Assembly: GCF_000972385.1 (NCBI RefSeq)
Contig: NZ_JXTE01000014.1
Location: 62,001-126,000 of the forward strand
Direction of reading: 5' to 3'
From: Streptomyces sp. WM6386
GTDB taxonomy: Bacteria; Actinomycetota; Actinomycetes; Streptomycetales; Streptomycetaceae
DNA length: 64,000 bases
Position 1 is the stretch's first letter; each line of letters opens with the position of its first letter. Below, in pieces: positions 50,815 through 59,012 of this stretch. Below the pieces are notes generated by a model. The model ran no database searches. It saw only the letters and a program-made list of their open reading frames with translations, and had not been told where the DNA came from. A program made the translations under genes and the position numbers.

Positions 50815-51518
50815 ACACCCTGCTCGAACTGCGCGCCGTACGCGCCGCCCACGAGGGCGTCACCGTCCTGCACGGAGTGGACCTGGCCGTCGCCGCGGGC
50901 CAGGTCGTGGCGCTGCTCGGCCCCAACGGCGCGGGAAAGACGACCACCTTGCGGGTCGCTGCCGGAATCCATCCCGCGCTCTCCGGTCAACTCCTGCTCG
51001 GCGGACGGGACATGACCGGAGCGAACCCGCGCGACCTCGCCCGGGCGGGCATCTGTCTCATCCCCGAGGGGCGCGGGGTGTTCCCCAATCTGTCGGTCCG
51101 CGACAACCTCCTGATGATGACCTTCACCGGCCGCGGTCGCGAGGAGATCGAGGAGACCGCGTTCGCGCGCTTCCCGGTCCTCGCCCAGCGGGCCGGACAG
51201 GCGGCCGGCACCCTCTCCGGCGGCGAGCAGCAGATGCTCGCCCTCGCCCGCGGACTGGCCACCGACCCCGCCGCCCTCCTCCTCGACGAACTGTCCATGG
51301 GACTGGCCCCTTTGGTCGTCTCCCGCCTCTACGAACAGGTCGTCGAGATCGCCCGGCAGGGCGTGGCGGTCCTGGTCGTCGAGCAGTTCGCGGCGGCCGT
51401 CCTCGGCATCGCCGACCACGCCGCCGTCCTCGTACGCGGCCGCGTCCGACGCCAGGGCAGCCCCGACGACGGCCTGCGCGACGAACTGTCCGCCCTCTAC
51501 CTGGGGAGTCCCGCATGA
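50811..51518 (+). CDS. Liv-type ABC ATP-binding protein (LivF-like)
   Basis: Second ATPase of the importer, 235 residues. Walker A LLGPNGAGKTTTLRVAAGIH, Q-loop LIPEGRGVFPNLSVRDNL, signature LSGGEQQMLALARGLA and Walker B AALLLDELSMGLAP (Leu-Ser in place of Pro-Ser). The switch region VLVVEQFAAAVLGIAD has Gln where LivG has His-Asp, as is normal for LivF. GTG overlaps the LivG stop (GTGA). Confidence 0.9.
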   Translation: MNTLLELRAVRAAHEGVTVLHGVDLAVAAGQVVALLGPNGAGKTTTLRVAAGIHPALSGQLLLGGRDMTGANPRDLARAGICLIPEGRGVFPNLSVRDNLLMMTFTGRGREEIEETAFARFPVLAQRAGQAAGTLSGGEQQMLALARGLATDPAALLLDELSMGLAPLVVSRLYEQVVEIARQGVAVLVVEQFAAAVLGIADHAAVLVRGRVRRQGSPDDGLRDELSALYLGSPA

Positions 51519-51910
51519 CACCCACCGAGCCACGTACCGACTCCCGTGCGGATCGCTTCGTCCGCGAACTCGCCGAGCTCAGGGTCCCCGATCCGGCCGC
51601 CGCCCGCTCCGCCCTGTGGCTCCGCGTCGGCGGCGCCCTGATGACCGTAGGGCTGGTGCTCGCGCTGTCGGCCTACCTCGTCACCCACAACACCCAGAGC
51701 CCCCTCGACCAGCGCGACGGCCTAGCCCTGGGCCTCGGCGGCATCGCCGCGACCGTCGTGGGCGCCGCGCTGTTCCTGCGCCACTCGCTCACCGGCTTCC
51801 TGCGGTTCTGGATGGCCCGCCAGTCCCACGACCTCGCCGTGCTCGCCGACCGTCTGTGCGAAAGGGACCTGAACCATGACCTCACCAGCAGCGACGCTGC
51901 GCCCCGGTGA
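51515..51910 (+). CDS. small two-span membrane protein of the Liv operon
   Basis: I do not recognise a family. The 131 residues have a charged N-terminus (DSRADRFVRELAELRVPDPA), two membrane spans (LWLRVGGALMTVGLVLALSA and ALGLGGIAATVVGAALFLRH) and a cytoplasmic tail (FLRFWMARQSHDLAVLADRL). ATG overlaps the LivF stop; its end overlaps the next gene. Co-translation with the importer suggests an accessory role in uptake or in anchoring a cytoplasmic enzyme. Confidence 0.75.
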   Translation: MTPTEPRTDSRADRFVRELAELRVPDPAAARSALWLRVGGALMTVGLVLALSAYLVTHNTQSPLDQRDGLALGLGGIAATVVGAALFLRHSLTGFLRFWMARQSHDLAVLADRLCERDLNHDLTSSDAAPR

Positions 51911-52193
51911 CCAGCTGGCGGGCGCGCAGAGCACCACGAAGGTGGTTGTCGTCCGTGCTCCCGCGGACCGGTGCCCGGAGATCACCTGCGGCGCCACCCC
52001 GATGATCCCCGCGGCCACGGCACCGCCCGCGCCCGCCACGAACGCCGAGCCGGACACCCTCCTCGGCAAGCGCTACGTCGACGCCGACGGCACTCTCGAG
52101 CTGCTCTGCACCTATGCCGGAACCGGTGAACTGGCCTGCGACGGCGTCCCCATGACCTTGAAGGCCGCCAAACCCCTCCCGGCCTCCGACTGA
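51876..52193 (+). CDS. small conserved protein with a CPEITCGATPM segment
   Basis: I do not recognise a named family. The 105 residues begin TSPAATLRPGDQLAGAQSTT, continue KVVVVRAPADRCPEITCGAT with two Cys in a Cx4C arrangement and PM just after, then LGKRYVDADGTLELLCTYAG and a second pair of Cys (LLCTYAGTGELACDG). Four cysteines and no signal peptide suggest a small metal-binding or Fe-S protein in the cytoplasm. Ribosome site AAGGGA. It overlaps the membrane protein gene by 35 nt and precedes the amidohydrolase; it may be an accessory subunit. Confidence 0.7.
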   Translation: MTSPAATLRPGDQLAGAQSTTKVVVVRAPADRCPEITCGATPMIPAATAPPAPATNAEPDTLLGKRYVDADGTLELLCTYAGTGELACDGVPMTLKAAKPLPASD

Positions 52194-52213
52194 CAACCGA
52201 AAGGCACGGCAAG

Positions 52214-53512
52214 ATGCTCAAGGACGACATGATCCTGATCAGCGTCGACGACCACATCATCGAGCCGCCCGACATGTTCGTGAACCACCTCCCGGAGCGG
52301 TACCGCAAGGACGCCCCCCAACTCGTGCACCGCGACGACGGCACCGACGTCTGGCAGTTCAGGGGCGTCACGATCACCAACTCCGCGCTGAACGCGGTCG
52401 CGGGGCGTCCCAAGGAGGAGTACGGCGTCGAACCGCAGGGCCTCGACGAGATCCGCCCCGGCTGCTACGACGTCCACGAGCGGATCAAGGACATGAACGC
52501 GGGCGGTGTCCTCGCCCAGATGAACTTCCCCTCCTTCCCCGGCTTCTCGGCCCGTCTCTTCGCCACCGAGGACACGGACTTCTCGCTCGCCCTGGTCCGG
52601 GCGTACAACGACTGGCACATCGACGAGTGGTGCGGCGCTTACCCCGGCCGCTTCATCCCCATGGCGCTGCCCGCCATCTGGGACGCCGAACTGTGCGCTG
52701 CCGAGGTCCGCCGGGTCGCCGAGAAGGGCTGTCACTCGCTGACGTTCACGGAGAACCCGGCCGTGCTCGGCTACCCGAGCTTCCACGACGAGTACTGGAA
52801 CCCGCTGTGGCGGGCCCTGTCCGACACGGACACCGTGATGTCCGTGCACATCGGGTCGTCGGGCCGTCTCGCGATCCCCGCCGCAGACTCACCGCCCGAC
52901 GTGATGATCACGCTCCAGCCGATGAACATCGTCTCGGCCGCCGCCGACCTGGTGTGGTCCCGCCCGGTCAAGGACTTCCCCGACCTGAAGATCGCCCTGT
53001 CGGAGGGCGGCACGGGCTGGATCCCGTACTTCCTGGAGCGCCTGGACCGCACCTACGAGATGCACTCGACGTGGACCCTCCAGGACTTCGGCGGCAAGCT
53101 CCCCTCCGACGTCTTCCGTGAGCACTTCCTGACCTGCTTCATCACCGACAAGCTCGGCGTACGACTGCGGCACGAGATCGGCATCGACAACATCTGCTGG
53201 GAGGGTGACTACCCACACAGCGACTCCCTGTGGCCGGACGCGCCGGAACAACTCCACGACGTCCTGGAGTCCTGCGACGTCCCGGACTGCGACGCCTCGA
53301 AGATCACGTACGAGAACGCGATGCGCTGGTACTCCTTCGACCCCTTCGCGCACATCCCGCGCGAGCAGGCCACGGTGGGCGCGCTGCGCAAGGCGGCCGA
53401 GGGCCACGACGTCAGCGTCCGCCCACGCAGCCGCCAACTGGTGGAGCCCGCGGACAAGTTGGCGTCGTTCCGGTCGAAGGCCCGCGCGGCGGCCGCGGCG
53501 GCAGCCCAGTGA
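52214..53512 (+). CDS. amidohydrolase-2 family (ACMSD-like) metal hydrolase or decarboxylase
   Basis: TIM-barrel enzyme of 432 residues. The N-terminal SVDDHIIEPPDMFVNHLPER holds the DxHxxE-type metal site. Later blocks are RIKDMNAGGVLAQMNFPSFP, RFIPMALPAIWDAELCAAEV, VMSVHIGSSGRLAIPAADSP (metal His) and ICWEGDYPHSDSLWPDAPEQ (catalytic Asp/His). The C-terminal 40 residues are Ala-rich. Relatives hydrolyse C-C or C-N bonds or decarboxylate; in CoA-type degradation clusters such proteins may open a ring. GTGA overlap with the next SDR gene. Confidence 0.87.
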   Translation: MLKDDMILISVDDHIIEPPDMFVNHLPERYRKDAPQLVHRDDGTDVWQFRGVTITNSALNAVAGRPKEEYGVEPQGLDEIRPGCYDVHERIKDMNAGGVLAQMNFPSFPGFSARLFATEDTDFSLALVRAYNDWHIDEWCGAYPGRFIPMALPAIWDAELCAAEVRRVAEKGCHSLTFTENPAVLGYPSFHDEYWNPLWRALSDTDTVMSVHIGSSGRLAIPAADSPPDVMITLQPMNIVSAAADLVWSRPVKDFPDLKIALSEGGTGWIPYFLERLDRTYEMHSTWTLQDFGGKLPSDVFREHFLTCFITDKLGVRLRHEIGIDNICWEGDYPHSDSLWPDAPEQLHDVLESCDVPDCDASKITYENAMRWYSFDPFAHIPREQATVGALRKAAEGHDVSVRPRSRQLVEPADKLASFRSKARAAAAAAAQ

Positions 53513-54267
53513 CGGGACGCTTCGACCCCACCGGCCGCTCGGCACTGGTGACGGGAGCGGCGGGCGGCATCGGCGCGGCGGTCGGCCACGCCCTCGCCGA
53601 GGCCGGCGCCGCGGTCCTCGTCACGGACGTGGACGGTGCCGCCGCCGCGGCCGTCGCCGGGAAGATCACGGCCGCGGGCGGCACGGCGGACAGTGCGGCG
53701 CTGGACGTACGGGACCGGGGCGCGGCCGACGCCGCCGTGGCCAAGGCGGCTTCACTCTCGGACGGGCGGCTGCACATCCTGGTGAACAACGCCGGCATCA
53801 CCGCGCCGGCCATGTTCGCGGATCTGGAGGAGGACAGCTTCCGCCGACTCCTCGACATCCATGTCCTCGGCACCTTCACCTGCTCGCAGGCCGAGCTCCC
53901 GCACCTGCCCGTCGACGGCACCGGACGCATCATCAACGTCACCTCCTCGGCCGGCCTGACCGGCACCCTCGGACAGGTCGACTACTCCGCCGCCAAGGCC
54001 GCGGTCATCGGTATGACCAAATCCCTGGCGCGGGAGCCGGCCCGCAAGCAGATCAAGGTCAACGCCCTGGCACCGCCGGCCGCGACCCCGATGACCGAGA
54101 CCGTCCGCACCGACGAGAGGTTCGCCGCGACGATGCTCGCCCGTATCCCGTTGGGCCGCTGGGCCGAGCCCGAGGAGGTCGCCGGTGCCTTCGTGTTCCT
54201 GGCCTCGGACGCGGCCTCCTTCGTCACCGGGCAGGTGCTGCCGGTCGACGGCGGCCTGGTGATCTGA
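53509..54267 (+). CDS. SDR-family oxidoreductase
   Basis: Short-chain dehydrogenase of 252 residues. Cofactor fold SALVTGAAGGIGAAVGHALA with Asp in VLVTDVDGAAA (NAD preference), NNAGI motif, Ser in IINVTSSAGLTG and YxxxK in VDYSAAKAAVIGMTKSLA; the C-terminus FLASDAASFVTGQVLPVDGG is standard. It likely oxidises a hydroxyl of a pathway intermediate. GTG start coupled to the amidohydrolase stop and a 1-nt overlap with the CoA-transferase. Confidence 0.9.
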   Translation: MTGRFDPTGRSALVTGAAGGIGAAVGHALAEAGAAVLVTDVDGAAAAAVAGKITAAGGTADSAALDVRDRGAADAAVAKAASLSDGRLHILVNNAGITAPAMFADLEEDSFRRLLDIHVLGTFTCSQAELPHLPVDGTGRIINVTSSAGLTGTLGQVDYSAAKAAVIGMTKSLAREPARKQIKVNALAPPAATPMTETVRTDERFAATMLARIPLGRWAEPEEVAGAFVFLASDAASFVTGQVLPVDGGLVI

Positions 54268-55445
54268 TGCGTTCTCCGCAACATCGGGGGCCGCTGTCCG
54301 GGGTCACGGTGGTGGCGCTGGAACAGGCCGTCTCCGCCCCGCTGTGCACCAGGGTGCTGTGCGACCTCGGCGCCCGGGTGATCAAGGTGGAGAACCCGGA
54401 CGGCGGCGACTCCGCCCGGCACATCGACAATGTGGTCAACGGCCAGGCCGCGCACTTCGTATGGGTCAACCGCGGCAAGGAGTCCGTGACGCTGGACCTC
54501 AAGTCCGAGGCGGGGATGGCGGTCCTGCACCGGCTGCTCGACCGTGCCGACGTCCTCGTCTCCAACCTCACGCCCGGAACCACGGCCAAGCTCGGCCTCG
54601 CCCCCGACGACCTGGCCGCCGGCCACCCCGACCTGATCGCGGTCGAGATCGACGGCTACGGCCAGGGCGGCCCCCTCTCCCGCAAACGCGCCTACGACCT
54701 TCTCGTCCAGGCCGAGTCGGGAGTCTGCGCGATCACCGGACACCCCGGCGCCCCGGCCAAGCCGGGCCCGCCCATCGCGGACGCGAGCACCGGTCTGTAC
54801 ACGGCACTGTCCATCGTGGCGCTGCTGTACGGGGGAGAGCGACGCGGCACCCGCGGCGGTGCCGTCGCCGTGAGCCTCTTCGACACCATGACCGAGCTCA
54901 TGGGGTATCCGCTCACCTACACCCGCCACTCGGGCGTGGAGCAGCAGCCGATCGGTCTCGGCTCGCCCGCCGTCGCCCCGTACGGCGCCTACCGCACGGC
55001 GGACGGACAGACCGTCGTCCTCGGGACCACGAACGACCGCGAATGGCAGCGCCTGGCCCGGGACCTGCTGCACCGCCCCGATCTGGCGGACGACGAGCGG
55101 CTGCGCACCAACCCCGGCCGGGTGGCACACCGCGAGCTGCTCGACACGGTGATCGGCGCCTGGTGCGCCCGGCACGACCTGGCCCATGTCCAGCGGCGCG
55201 CGGACGAGGCCGGCATCGGCAACTCCCGCTACAACACGCCGCGCGACGTCCTCGCCCACCCGCATCTGGCCGCCCGCGACCGCTGGCGCACCGTCGACAC
55301 GCCGGGTGGCCCGACCCTCGCCCTCCTGCCGCCGCCGGTCATCACCGGGTACGACCCGCCCATGGGGGCCGTCCCGGGCCTCGGCGAACACACGGCGCAG
55401 GTGCTCGCCGAACTCGGCCTGACAGAAGGGGAGATCACCGGGTGA
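54267..55445 (+). CDS. CaiB/BaiF-family CoA-transferase
   Basis: Class III CoA-transferase of 392 residues, normal length. Blocks: PLSGVTVVALEQAVSAPLCT, DLGARVIKVENPDGGDSARH, NRGKESVTLDLKSEAGMAVL and AYDLLVQAESGVCAITGHPG (catalytic Asp in YDL). It shifts CoA between acids or racemises an alpha-methyl-acyl-CoA. It differs from the shorter paralogue at 28064 and belongs to another operon, so the two may act on different intermediates. Confidence 0.9.
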   Translation: MRSPQHRGPLSGVTVVALEQAVSAPLCTRVLCDLGARVIKVENPDGGDSARHIDNVVNGQAAHFVWVNRGKESVTLDLKSEAGMAVLHRLLDRADVLVSNLTPGTTAKLGLAPDDLAAGHPDLIAVEIDGYGQGGPLSRKRAYDLLVQAESGVCAITGHPGAPAKPGPPIADASTGLYTALSIVALLYGGERRGTRGGAVAVSLFDTMTELMGYPLTYTRHSGVEQQPIGLGSPAVAPYGAYRTADGQTVVLGTTNDREWQRLARDLLHRPDLADDERLRTNPGRVAHRELLDTVIGAWCARHDLAHVQRRADEAGIGNSRYNTPRDVLAHPHLAARDRWRTVDTPGGPTLALLPPPVITGYDPPMGAVPGLGEHTAQVLAELGLTEGEITG

Positions 55446-56242
55446 GCGTACTGCTGTCGAGCGACACCGGAGGCGTACGGACCCTCACCCTGAACCGACC
55501 GCACCGCAAGAACGCGATCGACCCCGAGCTGTGGAGCGCCCTGCGGGACGCGCTCACCCGAGCGGCCGACGACGAAGTGCGGGCTCTCGTCCTCACCGGC
55601 GCCGAGGGAGCCTTCTGCTCGGGCGCCGACCTCAAGGCCGTGGACACCAGACACCCCCTCGACAAACTCCGTGCCCTCAACGAAGTCACCCTCCTCCTGC
55701 ACGAGTTGCCGATCCCGACGATCGCCAAGGTCGACGGTGTCGCCGTCGGCGCGGGCTGGAACCTGGCCCTTGGCTGCGACCTGGTCGTGGCCACCCCGCG
55801 CTCTCGCTTCGCACAGATCTTCACCCGCCGAGGACTCTCCCCGGACTGCGGCGGCACCTGGCTGCTGCCGAGGCTCGCGGGACCGCAACAGGCGAAACGG
55901 CTCGCGCTGCTGGCCGACATGATCGACGCGGAGGAGGCACGGTCGCTCAACCTCGTCACCTGGGTGGTGCCGGGCGAGCGGATCGACACCTACGTCACCG
56001 ACCTCGCGGACCGGCTGGCCGCCGGCCCGCCCGTGGCCCTCGCCCAGACCAAGGCCCTCCTCGACGAGGGGACCGGCCGCACCCTGCGCGAGGCGCTCAC
56101 CGGGGAGGCCCGCGCGCAGGCGGTCAACTTCGCCACGACCGACGTACCGGAGGCGTACGCGGCGTTCGCGGAGAAACGCGAACCGCGCTTCACCGGCCGC
56201 TGGTACCGCCCCTCGGAGGACTCTTCATGCGCGAAGCAGTGA
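55442..56242 (+). CDS. enoyl-CoA hydratase/isomerase
   Basis: Crotonase of 266 residues. Blocks: VRTLTLNRPHRKNAIDPELW, LTGAEGAFCSGADLKAVDTR, IAKVDGVAVGAGWNLALGCD and FTRRGLSPDCGGTWLLPRLA. The second catalytic Glu position reads Asp-Cys (PDCGG), a pattern of the PaaG-type isomerases, so isomerase action is likely. GTG start overlaps the CoA-transferase stop. Its last 16 nt overlap the thiolase remnant start, a layout that supports an original hydratase-thiolase coupling. Confidence 0.88.
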   Translation: MSVLLSSDTGGVRTLTLNRPHRKNAIDPELWSALRDALTRAADDEVRALVLTGAEGAFCSGADLKAVDTRHPLDKLRALNEVTLLLHELPIPTIAKVDGVAVGAGWNLALGCDLVVATPRSRFAQIFTRRGLSPDCGGTWLLPRLAGPQQAKRLALLADMIDAEEARSLNLVTWVVPGERIDTYVTDLADRLAAGPPVALAQTKALLDEGTGRTLREALTGEARAQAVNFATTDVPEAYAAFAEKREPRFTGRWYRPSEDSSCAKQ

Positions 56243-56400
56243 TCGTCGATCGCGCTGGGGCATCCGCTCGGCGCGTCCGGAGCGGTCCTGACGACCGCGT
56301 GATTCATCACATGCGCGCCCACGGCCTCCGCTACGGCCCGCAGACCATGTGCGAGGGCGCCGGCACGGCCAACGCCACGCTCGTCGAACTCGCTTCCTGA
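56227..56400 (+). pseudogene. internally deleted thiolase remnant
   Basis: Only the two ends of an acetyl-CoA acetyltransferase gene remain. From ATG 56227 the frame gives MREAVIVD, the usual thiolase N-terminus. It is then joined directly to C-terminal thiolase sequence: ALGHPLGASGA (active-site His block) in a second frame, and HHMRAHGLRYGPQTMCEGAG then TANATLVELAS (with the base Cys) back in the first frame. About 330 central codons are missing and two indels disrupt the junction. The relic sits between an intact hydratase and an intact dehydrogenase. The 57-residue open frame could still be translated but cannot be an active thiolase. Confidence 0.85.
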
Positions 56401-56414
56401 CCGGAGGTCCCCTC

Positions 56415-57563
56415 GTGCGCCGAGACGTCTTCACCGCCGACCACGACGAATTCCGCGCACTGGCAAGGGACTTCGTGGCCAAGGAGGTGGTCCCGCACTA
56501 CGCGGCCTGGGAGAAGGCGGGCCGCCTGCCGCGCTCCCTGTTCGAACAGCTCGGTGCGCTGGGCATGCTGGGTGTGGCGATCCCCGAGGAGTACGGAGGG
56601 GCGGGCCAGGACGACTACCGTTACAACGTGGTGCTCCAGGAGGAAGCCGCGCGGGCGCTGGTCACCCTGGGCACCGTCCGTACCCAACTCGACGTCGTCC
56701 TGCCGTACTTCCTCACCTACGCCGACGACGAGCAGCGCCGCCGCTGGTTCCCCGGCCTCGCGTCGGGGCGGCTGCTGACGGCCGTCGCGATGACGGAACC
56801 CGGCACGGGCTCGGATCTCGCGGGCATCCGCACGACGGCGGTGCGGGACGGGGACACGTATGTCCTGAACGGTGCCAAGACGTTCATCACCGGCGGCCTG
56901 CTCGCCGACCTGGTGATCGTGGTGGTCCGTACGTCCACCGACCCCGAGAACCGCCGGGCCGGTCTGACTCTGCTGGTGGTGGAGGACGGCATGCCCGGCC
57001 TCACCCGCGGCCGTGTCCTGGACAAGATGGGCATCAAGGTCCAGGACACCGTCGAGCTCGCCTTCGACGACGTACGCGTCCCGGTGGCCAACCGCCTGGG
57101 GGAGGAGGGCGCGGCCTTCGGGTACCTCGGCCACAATCTCCCGCAGGAACGGATGACGGTGGCGGTGGGCTCGGTCGCCCAGGCTCGTGCGGCGCTGGAC
57201 GCGACTGTTGACCACGTCCGGGAGCGACAGGTCTTCGGCAAGCCGGTCGCGTCCTTCCAGAACACGAAGTTCGAACTCGCCGCCGTGTCCGCCGAGATCG
57301 AGGCCGCGCAGGCCATGCTGGATCGCGCGGTCCTCGAACTCGTCGCGGGCGAACTGTCCGGCGCGGACGCGGCGAGGGTCAAGCTCTTCTGCACGGAGAT
57401 GCAGGCTCGGGCGGTCGACCGCTGCCTCCAACTCTTCGGCGGCTACGGCTATATGGCGGAGCACCCGATCTCCCGCCTGTACGCCGACGCCCGCATCACC
57501 CGTATCTACGCCGGCACCAGCGAGGTGATGAAGGTGATCATCGCCAAGTCGCTGGGGCTGTGA
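56415..57563 (+). CDS. acyl-CoA dehydrogenase (stand-alone)
   Basis: A 382-residue ACAD of the long-chain/FadE class. Blocks: EVVPHYAAWEKAGRLPRSLF, GVAIPEEYGGAGQDDYRYNV, TAVAMTEPGTGSDLAGIRTT, LNGAKTFITGGLLADLVIVV and QLFGGYGYMAEHPISRLYAD with TRIYAGTSEVMKVIIAKSL. The catalytic Glu lies in the helix before YAGTSE as in related enzymes. GTG follows GGAGGTCCCCTC. It has no small partner nearby, unlike the three paired ACADs, so is probably a homotetramer. Last gene of the operon. Confidence 0.9.
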   Translation: MRRDVFTADHDEFRALARDFVAKEVVPHYAAWEKAGRLPRSLFEQLGALGMLGVAIPEEYGGAGQDDYRYNVVLQEEAARALVTLGTVRTQLDVVLPYFLTYADDEQRRRWFPGLASGRLLTAVAMTEPGTGSDLAGIRTTAVRDGDTYVLNGAKTFITGGLLADLVIVVVRTSTDPENRRAGLTLLVVEDGMPGLTRGRVLDKMGIKVQDTVELAFDDVRVPVANRLGEEGAAFGYLGHNLPQERMTVAVGSVAQARAALDATVDHVRERQVFGKPVASFQNTKFELAAVSAEIEAAQAMLDRAVLELVAGELSGADAARVKLFCTEMQARAVDRCLQLFGGYGYMAEHPISRLYADARITRIYAGTSEVMKVIIAKSLGL

Positions 57564-57569
57564 GGGGCA

Positions 57570-57974
57570 TCAGCTGTTGAGCCAACTGTTGTAGGAGGCG
57601 CGGTCGATGAGGTCGGCCAGACCGAGCGCCGCGGGAGCGATGACGAGCTCGGCGACTGCGAACCGCACACAGCCGGGGGCGAACACGGTGACTGCGTCGG
57701 ACTGGCTCCTGACCGTCCGCCAGTCCCGCCAGCGCCTGATGTCGTCCCTGCTGCACAGCCAGAAGAACAGGCCGCCGGCCAGGAAGAACCCACCTGTGAC
57801 CAGGGCGAGGAAGCCCACGGCTCCGAGGAGGGCCGCCCGGTCGTCCGGATCGACCACGAAGAATGCCCCCAGGCACAGCACGGCAGCGGCACCCGCCCCA
57901 TACAGCGCACCCCGCCGCACCACGTCCCACAGCCGCAGCCGTGGCGTCCTCACCCCGTCCCTGCCCACGATCAT
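57570..57974 (-). CDS. two-span membrane protein of unknown function
   Basis: I do not recognise a family. The 134 residues contain two adjacent spans (GALYGAGAAAVLCLGAFFVV and FLALVTGGFFLAGGLFFWLC). A cytoplasmic C-terminal half resembling a small beta domain follows (TVRSQSDAVTVFAPGCVRFA, VAELVIAPAALGLADLIDRA). The gene is convergent with the preceding ACAD gene, 6 nt apart, and the next minus-strand gene ends 15 nt upstream. It may be an unrelated insertion within the island. Confidence 0.65.
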   Translation of the reverse strand: MIVGRDGVRTPRLRLWDVVRRGALYGAGAAAVLCLGAFFVVDPDDRAALLGAVGFLALVTGGFFLAGGLFFWLCSRDDIRRWRDWRTVRSQSDAVTVFAPGCVRFAVAELVIAPAALGLADLIDRASYNSWLNS

Positions 57975-57989
57975 GGGCGCACTCTAACC

Positions 57990-59012
57990 TCACGCCCCGT
58001 AGCGGGTCGTCTCCGCCAGCTCGGCCGCGCTCTTCATCAGGTCCAGCACCATCGGCCCGAACGCCCGCAACTTCTCGTTGACCCCGGCCCGTTGGAACCC
58101 CTGCTCAAGAACCACACCCAGCTTCCACTGGGCCAGGACGTCGTAGTAGTCCATGTCGTCGACCTGGCGGCCCGAGACCTCGGAGTAGTGCTGGACCAGG
58201 GCGTCCCGGGAGGGCATGCCGGTCAGGTCGACGTACGACGCCGTCGCCGCCTCGGGGGCGTTCGTGTCCTCGGGCCAGCCGCGGAGCATCCAGGCGAGGT
58301 CCAGTTTGGGGTCGCCCACCGTGCCCATCTCCCAGTCGACGATGGCGGCGAGGCGGGCGGGGGCGCTGTGGCGGTACATGACGTTGGCGAACTGGTAGTC
58401 GCCGTGCATCAGGCCGGGTACGTAGTCGAGCGGTCTGTGGGCGCGCAGCCAGGCCGCCGCGACCTCGAATCCGGGCAGCTCGCGTCCCTTCACCCGCTCC
58501 AAGTAGCGCGTCCAGCGGTCGACCTGGCGTTCGTGGAAGCCGTCGGGGCGGCCGAGGTCGGCCAGGCCCTTCGCCTTCCAGTCCACCCGGGACAGCAGGG
58601 CCACCCCCTCCGTCATGGCGTACGCCAGCCCCGCCCGGGCCGCCAGGTCCGAGTCGAAGGGGGCCGGCCAGCCCCGTCCTACGTTCATCGGCGACCAGCC
58701 GTCGACGAACTCCATGAGATAGAAGGTGCGGCCCAGGACGGACGGGTCCGCGCAGACGGCGATCGCCTCGGTGTGCGGGACGTCCGTGCCGTTGAGTGCC
58801 TCGATGATCCGCCATTCCCGGAAGATGCCCTCGTCGCGGGCGGCCGGTGCCGTGGTCGGCGGGATGCGCAGGGCGCAGTGGAGTTCGCCGCGGCGGATCT
58901 CGTAGATCTCGTTCTGGGCGCCGCCGGAGACGTAACGGTGTTCGATCGGCTCGCCCTTCCCGGGCAGCCCGGACTCGTCCAGCCAGCCCGCCAGGCGCTC
59001 GACGTCGATCAT
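57990..59012 (-). CDS. aminoglycoside-phosphotransferase-fold kinase coupled to an ACAD (ACAD10/11- or LvaA-like)
   Basis: A 340-residue APH-family kinase. Blocks: RYVSGGAQNEIYEIRRGELH (nucleotide loop), LMEFVDGWSPMNVGRGWPAP, catalytic loop GLMHGDYQFANVMYRH and metal-binding IVDWEMGTVGDPKLDLAWML. Its ATG overlaps the stop of the ACAD gene, so both are made together. In mammalian ACAD10/11 the same two domains are fused and act on 4-hydroxyacyl-CoAs through a phosphorylated intermediate. In Pseudomonas the LvaA/LvaC pair does this in levulinate use. By analogy this enzyme should phosphorylate a hydroxyacyl-CoA, not an antibiotic. Confidence 0.82.
   Translation of the reverse strand: MIDVERLAGWLDESGLPGKGEPIEHRYVSGGAQNEIYEIRRGELHCALRIPPTTAPAARDEGIFREWRIIEALNGTDVPHTEAIAVCADPSVLGRTFYLMEFVDGWSPMNVGRGWPAPFDSDLAARAGLAYAMTEGVALLSRVDWKAKGLADLGRPDGFHERQVDRWTRYLERVKGRELPGFEVAAAWLRAHRPLDYVPGLMHGDYQFANVMYRHSAPARLAAIVDWEMGTVGDPKLDLAWMLRGWPEDTNAPEAATASYVDLTGMPSRDALVQHYSEVSGRQVDDMDYYDVLAQWKLGVVLEQGFQRAGVNEKLRAFGPMVLDLMKSAAELAETTRYGA

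Noticed and set aside
57990..59012. Aminoglycoside resistance gene
   Set aside because: The APH fold is present, but coupling to an ACAD11-like gene points to acyl-CoA metabolism rather than drug resistance.
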